From Burkholderiales bacterium (GTDB taxonomy: Bacteria; Pseudomonadota; Gammaproteobacteria; Burkholderiales; JABEVD01), in the NCBI GenBank assembly GCA_019753155.1, contig JAIELG010000043.1:1-64000 (forward strand): DNA of 64,000 nucleotides. The letters run 5' to 3'. The position numbers were made by a program, and so were the translations under genes. Each line of letters opens with the position of its first letter. The stretch's first letter is position 1. Below the pieces are notes generated by a model that saw only the letters and a program-made list of their open reading frames with translations, was not told where the DNA came from and searched no databases. Positions 1 to 8,303 of this stretch are shown one piece after another.

Positions 1-77
1 AACCGAAAATTCGCTGAAAAATTTACCCGCCAGAGCGGGTAAGGGAAAATACATCAGCGTTTTTCAGCAGCCTGTTA
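1..77. mobile_element. Probable terminal segment of an insertion element
   Basis: No gene lies here. A perfect 8-bp stem with a 4-base loop spans 23-42, and the segment ends at about 58-77 in a run reading TTTTTCAGCAGCCTGTTAG. That run resembles the terminal inverted repeats of DDE-transposase insertion elements. Directly after it an open frame continues into a methyltransferase C-terminus that lacks its N-terminal half. I infer that the window opens inside an insertion element that cut this gene. The family is not assigned and the other end lies outside the window. Confidence 0.4.
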
Positions 78-404
78 GAAACGCATCCCGTTGAGATGGG
101 GCATTATGGTGGAAATGAGCATGTTTATTTTAATTCTGAATATAGAACTCTATTGAGAAATGCTGGCTTTAAGAATTTGCAGGTATTGCCAATGGCATCC
201 AGACTTGATTCTATGCATCGCTTGCGTTCCCATATTCTTTCAATGCGCGATAGCGAATTGAGTTTCAAAAGTGCGATAGGGGTGATTTTTCGTGTAGCAT
301 ATTGGACTACCCTGTCGCGTATTTTAAGGATTTCTCCTTTATTCTCGTTAGGTTCTATGTGTTCACTTATTGCCACGAACTATATGTCCCGCAAACCGCT
401 ATGA
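78..404 (+). pseudogene. C-terminal remnant of a SAM-dependent methyltransferase
   Basis: The frame is open from the putative insertion-element boundary to the stop at 404, giving about 108 residues. It carries a pattern like the late part of class I methyltransferases: GHYGGNEHVYFN, then a short helix ending LLRNAGF. The SAM-binding GxGxG motif and the whole N-terminal Rossmann core are absent. An ATG at 96 could start a 102-residue product, but that would lack any catalytic core. It lies 36 bases before a glycosyltransferase gene, so it was probably a member of the EPS cluster before disruption. Methyltransferase identity is moderately supported; loss of function follows from the missing core. 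Confidence 0.5.
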
Positions 405-440
405 ACTTGATAGTTCCAGTGCGCAGATGATTCTTGCGAA

Positions 441-1559
441 ATGAAGATTGGTATAGACGGACGAGCACTTCAGGGTTTTCGAACTGGAGTTGGTAGATAT
501 GTGTATGAACTCTGCCGTGAACTGGACAGGATGTTACCTACGGCACAATTTTTTGTGTATAGCTCGATGCCGCTAGAAATGCCCGTACTGTCTGAGCGCT
601 GGGTTTTGCGTTTGGATGAATCCCCGTTTGCCAAATATATGAAGCCGGTGCTGTGGCTCAAGTATCGGTGCGGCCTGTTGTGCAAGAAAGATAATCTGGA
701 CGTGTTTTGGGGGGGGGCGACATTCTTGCCCCGACTTCCTTGCAAGGTGCGAACGGTCATAACGGTATATGACTTGAATTTTAAGATCGTTCCCCAGACG
801 ATGAGCATTACCCATAGATGGGCATTCAGGTTGTTCTTCAAGAAGGACGTTATGCGTGCCGATGTTGTTACGACTATTTCGAAGGGTTCGTCCAAGCGTT
901 TATTTGATCTGTTCGGAAGGGCTGTAGATACCATAGTTTATCCTGCGATCGATGCTTCCTTCAGTCCGCAATCCGAGACGGTCATTCGGGAGGTGTTATC
1001 ACGGCATGGCTTGTCTCCTCCATATCTGCTTGCGGTTGCAACCTGGGAGCCGAGGAAAAATTTGGAGCTGTTGCTCCATACTTTCCTGGATATGAAAAAA
1101 CAAGGGTTGCTAGGTGAGTATAAGCTTGTCCTTGTCGGTGGGCGCGGTTGGAAAGATCAGCGTTTGGCCGCCACACTTTCCGGGACTGATTCGGTCATCC
1201 CGCTGGGGTATATACCGGACGAGCATCTTGCCCCACTTTATTCGGGGGCGGAGCTTTTTATTTTTCCTTCCTTTTATGAAGGATTCGGGATGCCGGTAGC
1301 GGAAGCGAGCGCCTGCGGAACCACGGTGGTGACTTCGGATACGCCTGAATTGCGGGAAGCGGGGGAGGGGGGGAATGTGATTTACGTTGCTCCGACGCAA
1401 GAGGGTATTCGTCAAGGCATATTGGCTGGACTGTCGCCCGGAGAGATGCCGGACGCGCTGATTAAGGATAGTTACCCTTCCTGGGAAACCAGCGCCCACA
1501 AATTGGCTGCGACCCTTGTGGGTAAGTCAACTACCTGTCTACATCGAGAGCGTAAATAA
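441..1559 (+). CDS. Family 4 glycosyltransferase (EPS cluster)
   Basis: This 372-residue protein has the two-Rossmann GT-B layout of GT4 enzymes, which transfer sugars from nucleotide donors to lipid-linked acceptors at the cytoplasmic face of the inner membrane. Visible marks are the N-terminal GIDGRALQGFRTGVGRY loop (about residues 4-21) and the C-terminal FPSFYEGFGMPVAEASACG block (about 275-293) with the GT4 E-x7-E spacing. Donor and acceptor cannot be read from sequence. The stop abuts the ATG of the next gene, indicating an operon. A nine-G tract at 709-717 inside the gene is a possible slippage site. Base composition here is visibly richer in AT than in later genes. Confidence 0.88.
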   Translation: MKIGIDGRALQGFRTGVGRYVYELCRELDRMLPTAQFFVYSSMPLEMPVLSERWVLRLDESPFAKYMKPVLWLKYRCGLLCKKDNLDVFWGGATFLPRLPCKVRTVITVYDLNFKIVPQTMSITHRWAFRLFFKKDVMRADVVTTISKGSSKRLFDLFGRAVDTIVYPAIDASFSPQSETVIREVLSRHGLSPPYLLAVATWEPRKNLELLLHTFLDMKKQGLLGEYKLVLVGGRGWKDQRLAATLSGTDSVIPLGYIPDEHLAPLYSGAELFIFPSFYEGFGMPVAEASACGTTVVTSDTPELREAGEGGNVIYVAPTQEGIRQGILAGLSPGEMPDALIKDSYPSWETSAHKLAATLVGKSTTCLHRERK

Positions 1560-2873
1560 ATGTCCATTAAGACGTTGCCGGTTGAAAACTCGCTTTATTC
1601 GAATGGAGTTTATCCACTGTTGGTGGCGTCACTGGGACTTGGGACAGTGGCGTTAGCTAATACGGGGGGGGCGAACATACGAATTTGGGAGGTCTTGGTT
1701 GGCGTGTTCGTACTCTTTGTGTTTGTAAGATATTGCCTGGGAAGCAGAATATTTTCCCAGAACAGGATGACTGGCCTCCTGTTGCTGCCGTTAATAGTGA
1801 GTGTTTTATTATCCGGACTTAATGCGAATCGGCTTGATTTATGGGGTAAGCAAGGTTTGCTGTTGTCTCTGATGCTTGTGCTGTTTTTTGTGGTGAGTCA
1901 GCGCTGGTCACGTGTACAGATACTGCAGAATATGCGTTGGGTCATATATCCTGGCATTCTGGTCGCGGGATGGGGGATTCTTGAATTATTTCTCGATCCT
2001 GAGAACCTGCCTTTATATTATACGTCAGGTGGATTTATTATGCCTCGTGCCGTGTCGCTGTTTGCAGAGCCAAATGAGTTCTCAGAATATCTTGCTTTAC
2101 CGTTCGGTTTTTTGTTTTCTGCAATGCTATATCGTCATAAGTTCTCTTCGTGGGAACGCAAGATTTTTGGTTTAGGACTATCTGTTGTGATTGTGGCGCA
2201 AGTGCTTAGCTTTTCTCGTGGTGGAATGGTCGTGTTTGCAAGTGAGATACTTGCATGGTACTTGCTGACTTCGTTTTATAGTACGGGTAAGCTCCGGGTT
2301 TGGGGGCGAAAACTATTGTTTTTTATCGTGTCGTTACTTGCAATCGGTGGGTTGTTGGCTGGTCACGATGTTTTAAGTATAGTCGATGTTTTTGTCGAGA
2401 GACTCCAGGGGCTTTTTTCTGGTAACGATGTAACATCGCAGATACGATGGCAAGGTATTATTGATGCAATAGCTAATACGGTAGCTTCACCAGTAAATTT
2501 TGTCGTCGGTATGGGTTTCGGAAATTTGACTCTTCTTCTTGGTGAGGGTGTGGCAACGACAGCCAATGTCTTGGTTGACGTTTTTTCAGAGTTGGGTATT
2601 CTTGGGCTATTGTCTATTATGACAATTGTCGGTGCCGCGCTCGTTTTGCCTCTACGCATCTTGAGTGACTTAATGAGGAAGAGGGATGATGATATGCTTG
2701 CGGCATTTTTCGGAGCGTATCTGTCTTTTGTAGGACTTCTGGCGGGTGGGATGACATATGCTACCCATATGTTGAATATCTTTTGGTTTTCCTGCGGGCT
2801 GTTATTCGCAATATATCAGTACAAGAACTCACTGCTTGCCAGCGATAGAAGAAGCAACAATGATCACAATTGA
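1560..2873 (+). CDS. O-antigen ligase/polymerase-like (Wzy_C family) membrane protein
   Basis: This 437-residue protein is almost entirely hydrophobic, with about ten to twelve predicted membrane segments and a longer polar loop in the second half. The segment FSRGGMVVFASE (about residue 220) is typical of the Wzy/WaaL O-antigen ligase superfamily, which polymerises or transfers undecaprenyl-linked glycans on the periplasmic side. In this cluster a polymerase role is likelier than a ligase, but sequence alone cannot separate them. It starts directly after the previous stop and overlaps the next gene by 14 bases. An eight-G tract lies at 1664-1671. The gene is markedly AT-rich, as Wzy genes usually are, which suggests lateral acquisition. 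Confidence 0.82.
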   Translation: MSIKTLPVENSLYSNGVYPLLVASLGLGTVALANTGGANIRIWEVLVGVFVLFVFVRYCLGSRIFSQNRMTGLLLLPLIVSVLLSGLNANRLDLWGKQGLLLSLMLVLFFVVSQRWSRVQILQNMRWVIYPGILVAGWGILELFLDPENLPLYYTSGGFIMPRAVSLFAEPNEFSEYLALPFGFLFSAMLYRHKFSSWERKIFGLGLSVVIVAQVLSFSRGGMVVFASEILAWYLLTSFYSTGKLRVWGRKLLFFIVSLLAIGGLLAGHDVLSIVDVFVERLQGLFSGNDVTSQIRWQGIIDAIANTVASPVNFVVGMGFGNLTLLLGEGVATTANVLVDVFSELGILGLLSIMTIVGAALVLPLRILSDLMRKRDDDMLAAFFGAYLSFVGLLAGGMTYATHMLNIFWFSCGLLFAIYQYKNSLLASDRRSNNDHN

Positions 2874-3942
2874 TGTCCGTTGGCTGAACGCTTCAGGGAT
2901 GGGAACCTATCTGAGGAATATTGTTCCAGGCATCCTTCCGGCCTTTCCGGAAAGGCGTTTCGTCCTGATTGGCGACAGGGATGAAGTGGAGCAAATCGGG
3001 ATCCCGTCCAGTGCGAAGGTGGACGTGGTCGCTTCAAGTGCGAAGATGTATTCGATGGCCGAACAGTTTGAAATCCCGAAAAAAATTCCAAAAGAAACCC
3101 GTCTCTACTTTGCGCCGCACTACAATATCCCCCTGCTCTACAGGGGAAAGATGCTCGTGACGGTCTACGATCTTTTCCATCTGGCAATGCCCCATCTGGT
3201 CGGCGGCTTCCACAAGAGAATTTACGCGCGCTACATGCTGGATGCGGTGCGCCGCCGTGCGGATGCCATCCTGACGATTTCCCGCTTTACCAGGGATGAG
3301 TTGATCCGTTTTACCGGGGAGGGCCGTCAGACGATTTTCCCTATCCACCTGGGTGTCGACGAATCGTGGTTCGCCGCGAAGTCTTCATCGAGTCCGCACG
3401 GAAAACCCTATCTGCTCTATGTTGGGAATATCAAGCCCCACAAGAATCTGGTGGGGCTGATAAAGGCTTTTGGCACCCTTCTCGACGATATTCCGCATGA
3501 TCTCGTTCTGCTCGGGAAAAAGGAGGGGTTCATCACGGGAGACCGCTCATCTGTCCTTGAGGCGGGGAAGTTGCGTGGGAGAGTGCACTTCACCGGGCGG
3601 GTGGAAGATGTTATACTTAAAAGCTATATGGCACATGCAGATGCGTTGGTTTTCCCCTCTTTTTACGAGGGCTTTGGCCTGCCTCCCCTGGAGGCAATGG
3701 CTGCCGGCTGCCCCGTGATATCTTCCAATGTTGCTTCGCTGCCCGAAATATGCGGGGATGCTGCGCTGTATTGCGACCCGTATAGCACTGCCGATATCGC
3801 CGGGAAGATAGGGCTCCTGATGAGGGATGGATCGTTGAGGGATGAATTGCGCGTAAAAGGAGAGGCGCGTGCGCGGCAGTTCACATGGAATGCCTGCATT
3901 ACGGAAACCTGTGGGGTCATCGATGGTTTGCTGGCCTCGTGA
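2860..3942 (+). CDS. Family 4 glycosyltransferase (EPS cluster)
   Basis: The start at ATG 2860 (MITIDVRWLNASGMG) was chosen over an in-frame ATG at 2836. It begins with the GT4 N-terminal strand and glycine loop and has a purine-rich AGAAGAAG just upstream. The 360-residue product keeps the C-terminal GT4 block FPSFYEGFGLPPLEAMAAG (about residue 262) followed by the CPVISSN strand. It should add a sugar to a lipid-linked intermediate at the inner membrane; the sugar is unknown. It overlaps the upstream wzy-like gene by 14 bases and is followed by 65 bases with no other gene before the methyltransferase. Confidence 0.88.
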   Translation: MITIDVRWLNASGMGTYLRNIVPGILPAFPERRFVLIGDRDEVEQIGIPSSAKVDVVASSAKMYSMAEQFEIPKKIPKETRLYFAPHYNIPLLYRGKMLVTVYDLFHLAMPHLVGGFHKRIYARYMLDAVRRRADAILTISRFTRDELIRFTGEGRQTIFPIHLGVDESWFAAKSSSSPHGKPYLLYVGNIKPHKNLVGLIKAFGTLLDDIPHDLVLLGKKEGFITGDRSSVLEAGKLRGRVHFTGRVEDVILKSYMAHADALVFPSFYEGFGLPPLEAMAAGCPVISSNVASLPEICGDAALYCDPYSTADIAGKIGLLMRDGSLRDELRVKGEARARQFTWNACITETCGVIDGLLAS

Positions 3943-4007
3943 ACCGGCAGCGATTGGTTGTCATGATATAAAAACATCGGTTTTATTTTTAAAAAAGGTG
4001 GGGTGTA

Positions 4008-5252
4008 ATGTACAAGAAAGTGGAAAAGTGCAGGATTTGCGGCAATGCACATTTGGAGCGAGTTCTTGACTTGGGAGAGCAGATGCTTACCGGGATTTTT
4101 CCGCGCGAGAAAGGTGCAAAGATTACGTCGGGGCCGTTGCGTCTGGTGAAATGCATGGGGGGCGACGATGTTTGCGGACTTTTGCAGCTTGAGCATTCCT
4201 ATGATTTGGGTGAGATGTACGGCGAAAACTATGGTTATCGCTCCGGCCTGAATGCTTCCATGGTGGCGCACCTGCGCAGCAAGGTTGAAAGAATCCTCGG
4301 GAGGGTCGAGTTGCGTGAAGGCGATCTGGTGATCGATATCGGCAGCAACGACAGCACGACGTTGCAGGCATATCCTGCCCAGGGCCCGGTGCTGGTGGGA
4401 ATCGATCCGACCGGCGTCAAGTTTCATGCTTACTATCCGCCCCACATTCAGTTGATCCCCGATTTCTTTTCTTCCGCGCTGGTGAAGGAACGCTTCCCTG
4501 GGAAAAGGGCAAAAGTGATCACTTCGTTCTCCATGTTCTATGATCTGGAAGACCCCATTGGATTCATGCGGCAGGTATATGACGTACTCGCCGAAGATGG
4601 GGTTTGGGTTTTCGAGCAGAGCTACATGCCGACCATGCTGGAGACGAACTCTTACGACACGGTTTGCCATGAACACCTGGAATTTTATGCGTTGCGGCAG
4701 ATCAAGTGGATGGCGGATAGGGTCGGCTTCAGGATACTGGATGTGGAATTCAACGATGTTAACGGGGGAAGCTTCTCGATCACGGTGTCGAAGGCGGGGG
4801 GCGACTTGTCGGTGGTTCCGTCCGTGCAGAAGATACTCGATTCGGAGAGCGATCAGGGGCTTGACACGCTTGCACCCTATCAGGCGTTTGCCGCGAGAGC
4901 GGATAAAACGAGAAACGATTTGCTGGAATTTATCAATGGAGCTCATGTCCGGGGTAAAACGGTTGCCGCGCTTGGGGCTTCGACCAAAGGCAACGTGCTG
5001 CTGCAATATTGCGGCCTGACGGAAAAAGATATCGCATTCGTCGGCGAAGTGAATGAAGAAAAGTACGGGTGCTATACGCCGGGAACGTGGATACCGATCA
5101 TACCGGAAGCTGATTTGATAACGAAAAGACCGGATTACCTGATCGTGTTGCCCTGGCATTTCAAACGGTTTTTCCTGGAGCATGAGAAGTATGGGAAATC
5201 CATTCTGGTGTTTCCCTTGCCGAGCCTGGAAGTCGTGCAGAACAATGGCTAA
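4008..5252 (+). CDS. Zinc-containing SAM-dependent sugar C-methyltransferase-like protein
   Basis: This 414-residue protein has the three-part build of the NDP-sugar C-methyltransferase family (relatives act in deoxysugar pathways such as TylC3 and NovU). First comes an N-terminal putative zinc site (CRIC at residues 9-12 and later cysteines in KCMGGDDVC). Then follows a SAM domain with motif I VIDIGSNDSTTL (about 108-119). Last is a C-terminal domain with LGASTKGNVLLQYC. The expected role is methylation of a deoxysugar nucleotide or a related intermediate, in keeping with the rmd/gmd pair downstream. A strong AAGGTGGGG ribosome site precedes the ATG. It overlaps the next gene by 8 bases. Confidence 0.82.
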   Translation: MYKKVEKCRICGNAHLERVLDLGEQMLTGIFPREKGAKITSGPLRLVKCMGGDDVCGLLQLEHSYDLGEMYGENYGYRSGLNASMVAHLRSKVERILGRVELREGDLVIDIGSNDSTTLQAYPAQGPVLVGIDPTGVKFHAYYPPHIQLIPDFFSSALVKERFPGKRAKVITSFSMFYDLEDPIGFMRQVYDVLAEDGVWVFEQSYMPTMLETNSYDTVCHEHLEFYALRQIKWMADRVGFRILDVEFNDVNGGSFSITVSKAGGDLSVVPSVQKILDSESDQGLDTLAPYQAFAARADKTRNDLLEFINGAHVRGKTVAALGASTKGNVLLQYCGLTEKDIAFVGEVNEEKYGCYTPGTWIPIIPEADLITKRPDYLIVLPWHFKRFFLEHEKYGKSILVFPLPSLEVVQNNG

Positions 5253-6333
5253 AATCGCCATCGTTCACGACTATTTGTGCGGAATGGGGGGCTCGGAGCG
5301 GATATTCCAGTACATGTGCGAGGAATTCCCGGAAGCCGATATATACGCTCTTGCCCATAATCCGGACGTGACATATCCCTATTTCTCCGATCGCGGCATC
5401 CGCACTACCTGGATGAACCGCTTCGTGCAGTCGATGGATGCGTTCAGGTGGTCCTTCCCCATCTCGACTTATGTCATGGAGTCGCTCGACCTGAGCGGTT
5501 ACGACATCGTGCTGTCTTCCTCGGCAACAGTGGCGAAGTATGTCAAAGTTCCGGATGGAACTCACGTCTGTTATTGCTATATTCCGACCCGTGCAATATG
5601 GCACTTCGACGAATATTTCGGCGGCGGCATCAAGGGCAGGTTGTTCGGGTTGCTCCTTCCCTGGATGAAAAAGCGGGATTACGCGGCGGCGCAGCGGGTC
5701 GATCGCTTCATTGCGATCTCGGATGCGACTCAGGATTACATCCGGCAGTATTACGACCGCGAATCGGAGGTTATTCATTCTCCCATCGATTTGTCGAAAT
5801 TTTCACCCTCCTTGAAAGGGAAAGATCATTATCTGCTGGTTTCGAGGCTGGAGTACTGGAAAAGGGTTGATTATGCCGTCGAGGCCTTCAACAAGCTGGG
5901 GCTGCCGCTCAGGATAATCGGGACCGGAAAGGAGGAGGAGACGCTGCAGGCAATGGCGGGACACAATATTACGTTCCTCGGCTCTGTCGACGATGCTGCC
6001 CTCGCACGGGAATATGCTGAGGCGAAGGCGGTGGTGTTCACCCCTTTCCTGGAATACGGGCTGATCCCGCTGGAGGCCAATGCCAGCGGCACTCCCGTGA
6101 TCTGCTACGGCAAGGGAGGGATAACGGAGACGATGGTTCCCTTGGGAAGCGGTGAGTCTCCTACGGCTGTGTTTTTCTTTGAGCAGACTGCGGAGGCGTT
6201 GATCGAAGCCGTGCGGCAATTCGAGGCAGCGGAATTCGACAAAGCGCATCTGGTCAGACATGCCTCGAACTGGGGTGTTCCTGAATTCAAAAGGAAAATT
6301 CGCGCCGTGATCAATTCGGTGGAGGCTGCTTGA
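5245..6333 (+). CDS. Family 4 glycosyltransferase, mannosyltransferase-like
   Basis: The start at ATG 5245 (MAKIAIVHDYLCGMGGSER) fits the GT4 N-terminus; an earlier in-frame ATG at 5182 only adds residues read inside the methyltransferase. The 362-residue protein resembles WbaZ/mannosyltransferase-type GT4 enzymes: MGGSER loop, CYCYIPTRAIW, SRLEYWKRVD, and the C-terminal FLEYGLIPLEANASGTPVI block. It probably adds mannose or the GDP-derived deoxyhexose made by the adjacent genes; that substrate is inference from context. It overlaps the methyltransferase by 8 bases and the following epimerase by 4, so the block is translationally coupled. Confidence 0.85.
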   Translation: MAKIAIVHDYLCGMGGSERIFQYMCEEFPEADIYALAHNPDVTYPYFSDRGIRTTWMNRFVQSMDAFRWSFPISTYVMESLDLSGYDIVLSSSATVAKYVKVPDGTHVCYCYIPTRAIWHFDEYFGGGIKGRLFGLLLPWMKKRDYAAAQRVDRFIAISDATQDYIRQYYDRESEVIHSPIDLSKFSPSLKGKDHYLLVSRLEYWKRVDYAVEAFNKLGLPLRIIGTGKEEETLQAMAGHNITFLGSVDDAALAREYAEAKAVVFTPFLEYGLIPLEANASGTPVICYGKGGITETMVPLGSGESPTAVFFFEQTAEALIEAVRQFEAAEFDKAHLVRHASNWGVPEFKRKIRAVINSVEAA

Positions 6334-7235
6334 AGAACAAGCTGCTTTTGGTGGGGGGCACGGGCTTCGTGGGCTCGCATATCGCTCTGGCAGCGGGTTC
6401 TTCTTTCGACGTGGTTGCGAGCGGGAGAGAATGCGACGTGAGGAATGCGGATAGCGTGGCCGCCCTGATCGCAAGGGAGCGTCCGGATGGGGTAGTCCAT
6501 CTGGCGGCCATCACCACGCTTGCCGAATCGTTCGAAAACCCGCGCGAGGCCTTGGATGTCAATTTCGGCGGGGTTTTAAATGTGCTCACCGCATTGCAGG
6601 AATCAGGCTTCAGAGGGGGGATGCTTTTTGTGAGTTCGAGCGAGGTGTATGGCCCGCTTTTCGAAGGCGACTTGCCTGTGTCAGAAGAAAGGGTCTTGAA
6701 GCCTGCGAGTCCGTATGCCGTAGGCAAGATCGCGGCCGAGGCGCTTTGCCATCAGTGGAGCAGAACGGCGAACTTCAGGATCGTCTCGACTCGGCCTTTC
6801 AATCATATCGGCCCAGGGCAGAGCGTAAGGTTTGCGATTTCGGATTTTGCCCGGCAGGTTGTCGCCATCAGGCTGGGGCTTGCCGAACCCGTGATCCATG
6901 TCGGAGACATCGATACCACGCGCGATTTCACCGACGTGCGCGATGTGGTTCAGGCCTACCTGCTTCTGCTGGAGAGGGGACGAAACGGCGAGGTTTATAA
7001 TGTTTGCTCCGGCATCGAACGATCGATACGTTCGATGATTCAGCGTATGTGCGAAATTGCCGGCGTGGACGTGGAGCTGCGCTCTGATTCCGCGCGCATC
7101 CGCCCGAACGATCAGCGGCGCGTTCGTGGCGATCATGCCAAGATGTCTGCGGATACGGGTTGGCAGCCCGCGATACCGATCGACCGGACCCTCTCGGACC
7201 TTCTGGATTTCTGGAGCGAGAAGCTGAATGACTAA
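6330..7235 (+). CDS. rmd: NAD-dependent epimerase/reductase, probable GDP-6-deoxy-D-mannose reductase
   Basis: This 301-residue extended short-chain dehydrogenase opens with the nucleotide-binding loop GGTGFVGSH (residues 9-17) and carries the SSSEVY and YAVGK catalytic serine and Tyr-x3-Lys motifs (about residues 108-135). Rmd reduces GDP-4-keto-6-deoxymannose to GDP-D-rhamnose in the cytosol. The assignment rests on the fold plus the immediately following gmd, which makes the substrate. The start is TTG at 6330 inside a TTGA overlap with the previous stop, supported by GGAGG upstream. It overlaps gmd by 8 bases. An alternative would be another GDP-sugar 4-reductase. Confidence 0.75.
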   Translation: MKNKLLLVGGTGFVGSHIALAAGSSFDVVASGRECDVRNADSVAALIARERPDGVVHLAAITTLAESFENPREALDVNFGGVLNVLTALQESGFRGGMLFVSSSEVYGPLFEGDLPVSEERVLKPASPYAVGKIAAEALCHQWSRTANFRIVSTRPFNHIGPGQSVRFAISDFARQVVAIRLGLAEPVIHVGDIDTTRDFTDVRDVVQAYLLLLERGRNGEVYNVCSGIERSIRSMIQRMCEIAGVDVELRSDSARIRPNDQRRVRGDHAKMSADTGWQPAIPIDRTLSDLLDFWSEKLND

Positions 7236-8193
7236 AATTGCCCTGATCACCGGAGTTTCCGGGCCTGATGGCGCTTACCTTGCCAAACTGCTCATCGATA
7301 AAGGCTATCGAGTCGTCGGCGCATCGAGGGATGCCCAGGCGGCACCTTTCGTTAATCTTGGCAAACTGGGTATTCGCGACAGGGTAAAGGCCATCTCCAT
7401 CTCCCTCAACGATTTCAGGAGCGTGCTCCAGGCTCTGGTCGAGGTCAAGCCCGACGAGATTTACAACCTGGCGGCGCAAAGTTCGGTCGGGCTTTCCTTC
7501 GATCAGCCGGTCGAGACCATGGAAAGCATCAGCATAGGCACATTGAATCTGCTCGAAGCCATACGCTTCATCGGCAGGCCGGTGAAACTTTACAACGCGG
7601 GGTCGAGCGAATGTTTCGGCGATACCGGAGGGGTGGCCGCGGACGAGGCGACGCCTTTTCGCCCGAGGAGTCCCTATGCCGTTGCGAAGTCCGCAGCTTT
7701 CTGGGAAGTGGCGAATTACCGGGATGCATACGATCTGTTTGCCTGCTCGGGCATATTGTTCAACCACGAATCGCCCCTGCGTCCTGACCGTTTCGTGACG
7801 AAAAAGATCGTCAATGCCGCATGCAGAATCGCGGGCGGATCAGGCGAGCGGCTCAGTCTGGGAAACCTCGACATCCAGAGGGATTGGGGATGGGCGCCGG
7901 AATACGTGGAAGCGATGTGGCTGATGCTGCAGAGAACGCATCCGGAAGATTTCGTCATTGCCACGGGCGAATCCAATACGCTTCGGGATTTTGTTGCCTT
8001 GGTATTTTCGAGTCTCGGGCTGAATTGGCAGGATCACATCGATTTCGATCCCGGCCTTGTGCGCCCCAGCGAATTGATGGTCAGCAGGGCCGACCCAGGC
8101 AAGGCGGCGCGGGAACTCGGCTGGCGCGCGCAATACAGGATGAAGGAAGTCGTCGGATTGCTGGTAGAGAATAGCCGTCAAGCCTCGAATTAA
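7228..8193 (+). CDS. gmd: GDP-mannose 4,6-dehydratase
   Basis: This 321-residue SDR enzyme converts GDP-D-mannose to GDP-4-keto-6-deoxy-D-mannose, the entry step to GDP-rhamnose or GDP-fucose. Diagnostic features are the dinucleotide loop TGVSGPDGAYL (residues 8-18), NAGSSECFG, YAVAKSAAFW with the catalytic Tyr-Lys, and the Gmd hallmark FNHESPLRPDRFVTKKI. Its length matches the short bacterial Gmd class (about 320 residues). It is the last gene of the sugar-nucleotide and glycosyltransferase run, with 110 bases and a new promoter before the export block. With rmd it should supply the deoxysugar used by the upstream transferases. Confidence 0.92.
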   Translation: MTKIALITGVSGPDGAYLAKLLIDKGYRVVGASRDAQAAPFVNLGKLGIRDRVKAISISLNDFRSVLQALVEVKPDEIYNLAAQSSVGLSFDQPVETMESISIGTLNLLEAIRFIGRPVKLYNAGSSECFGDTGGVAADEATPFRPRSPYAVAKSAAFWEVANYRDAYDLFACSGILFNHESPLRPDRFVTKKIVNAACRIAGGSGERLSLGNLDIQRDWGWAPEYVEAMWLMLQRTHPEDFVIATGESNTLRDFVALVFSSLGLNWQDHIDFDPGLVRPSELMVSRADPGKAARELGWRAQYRMKEVVGLLVENSRQASN

Positions 8194-8241
8194 CGCTGCA
8201 GCCGGAATTCGGGCAGTTTTGTTAAGATTGCGTTTTGGTTG

Positions 8242-8270
8242 TTGCATATTTTAAAAAGTGGTTGTATATT
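8242..8270 (+). promoter_or_regulatory. Sigma-70-like promoter for the YjbE-like gene
   Basis: TTGCAT (8242-8247) and TATATT (8265-8270) are separated by 17 bases, about 34 bases before the ATG at 8304, which has an AAAGGGGG ribosome site. The AT-rich stretch stands out from its surroundings. Assigned from sequence only. Confidence 0.5.
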
Positions 8271-8303
8271 CGGCGAGTGCGGCTTTATCTAAAGGGGGCA
8301 GTC

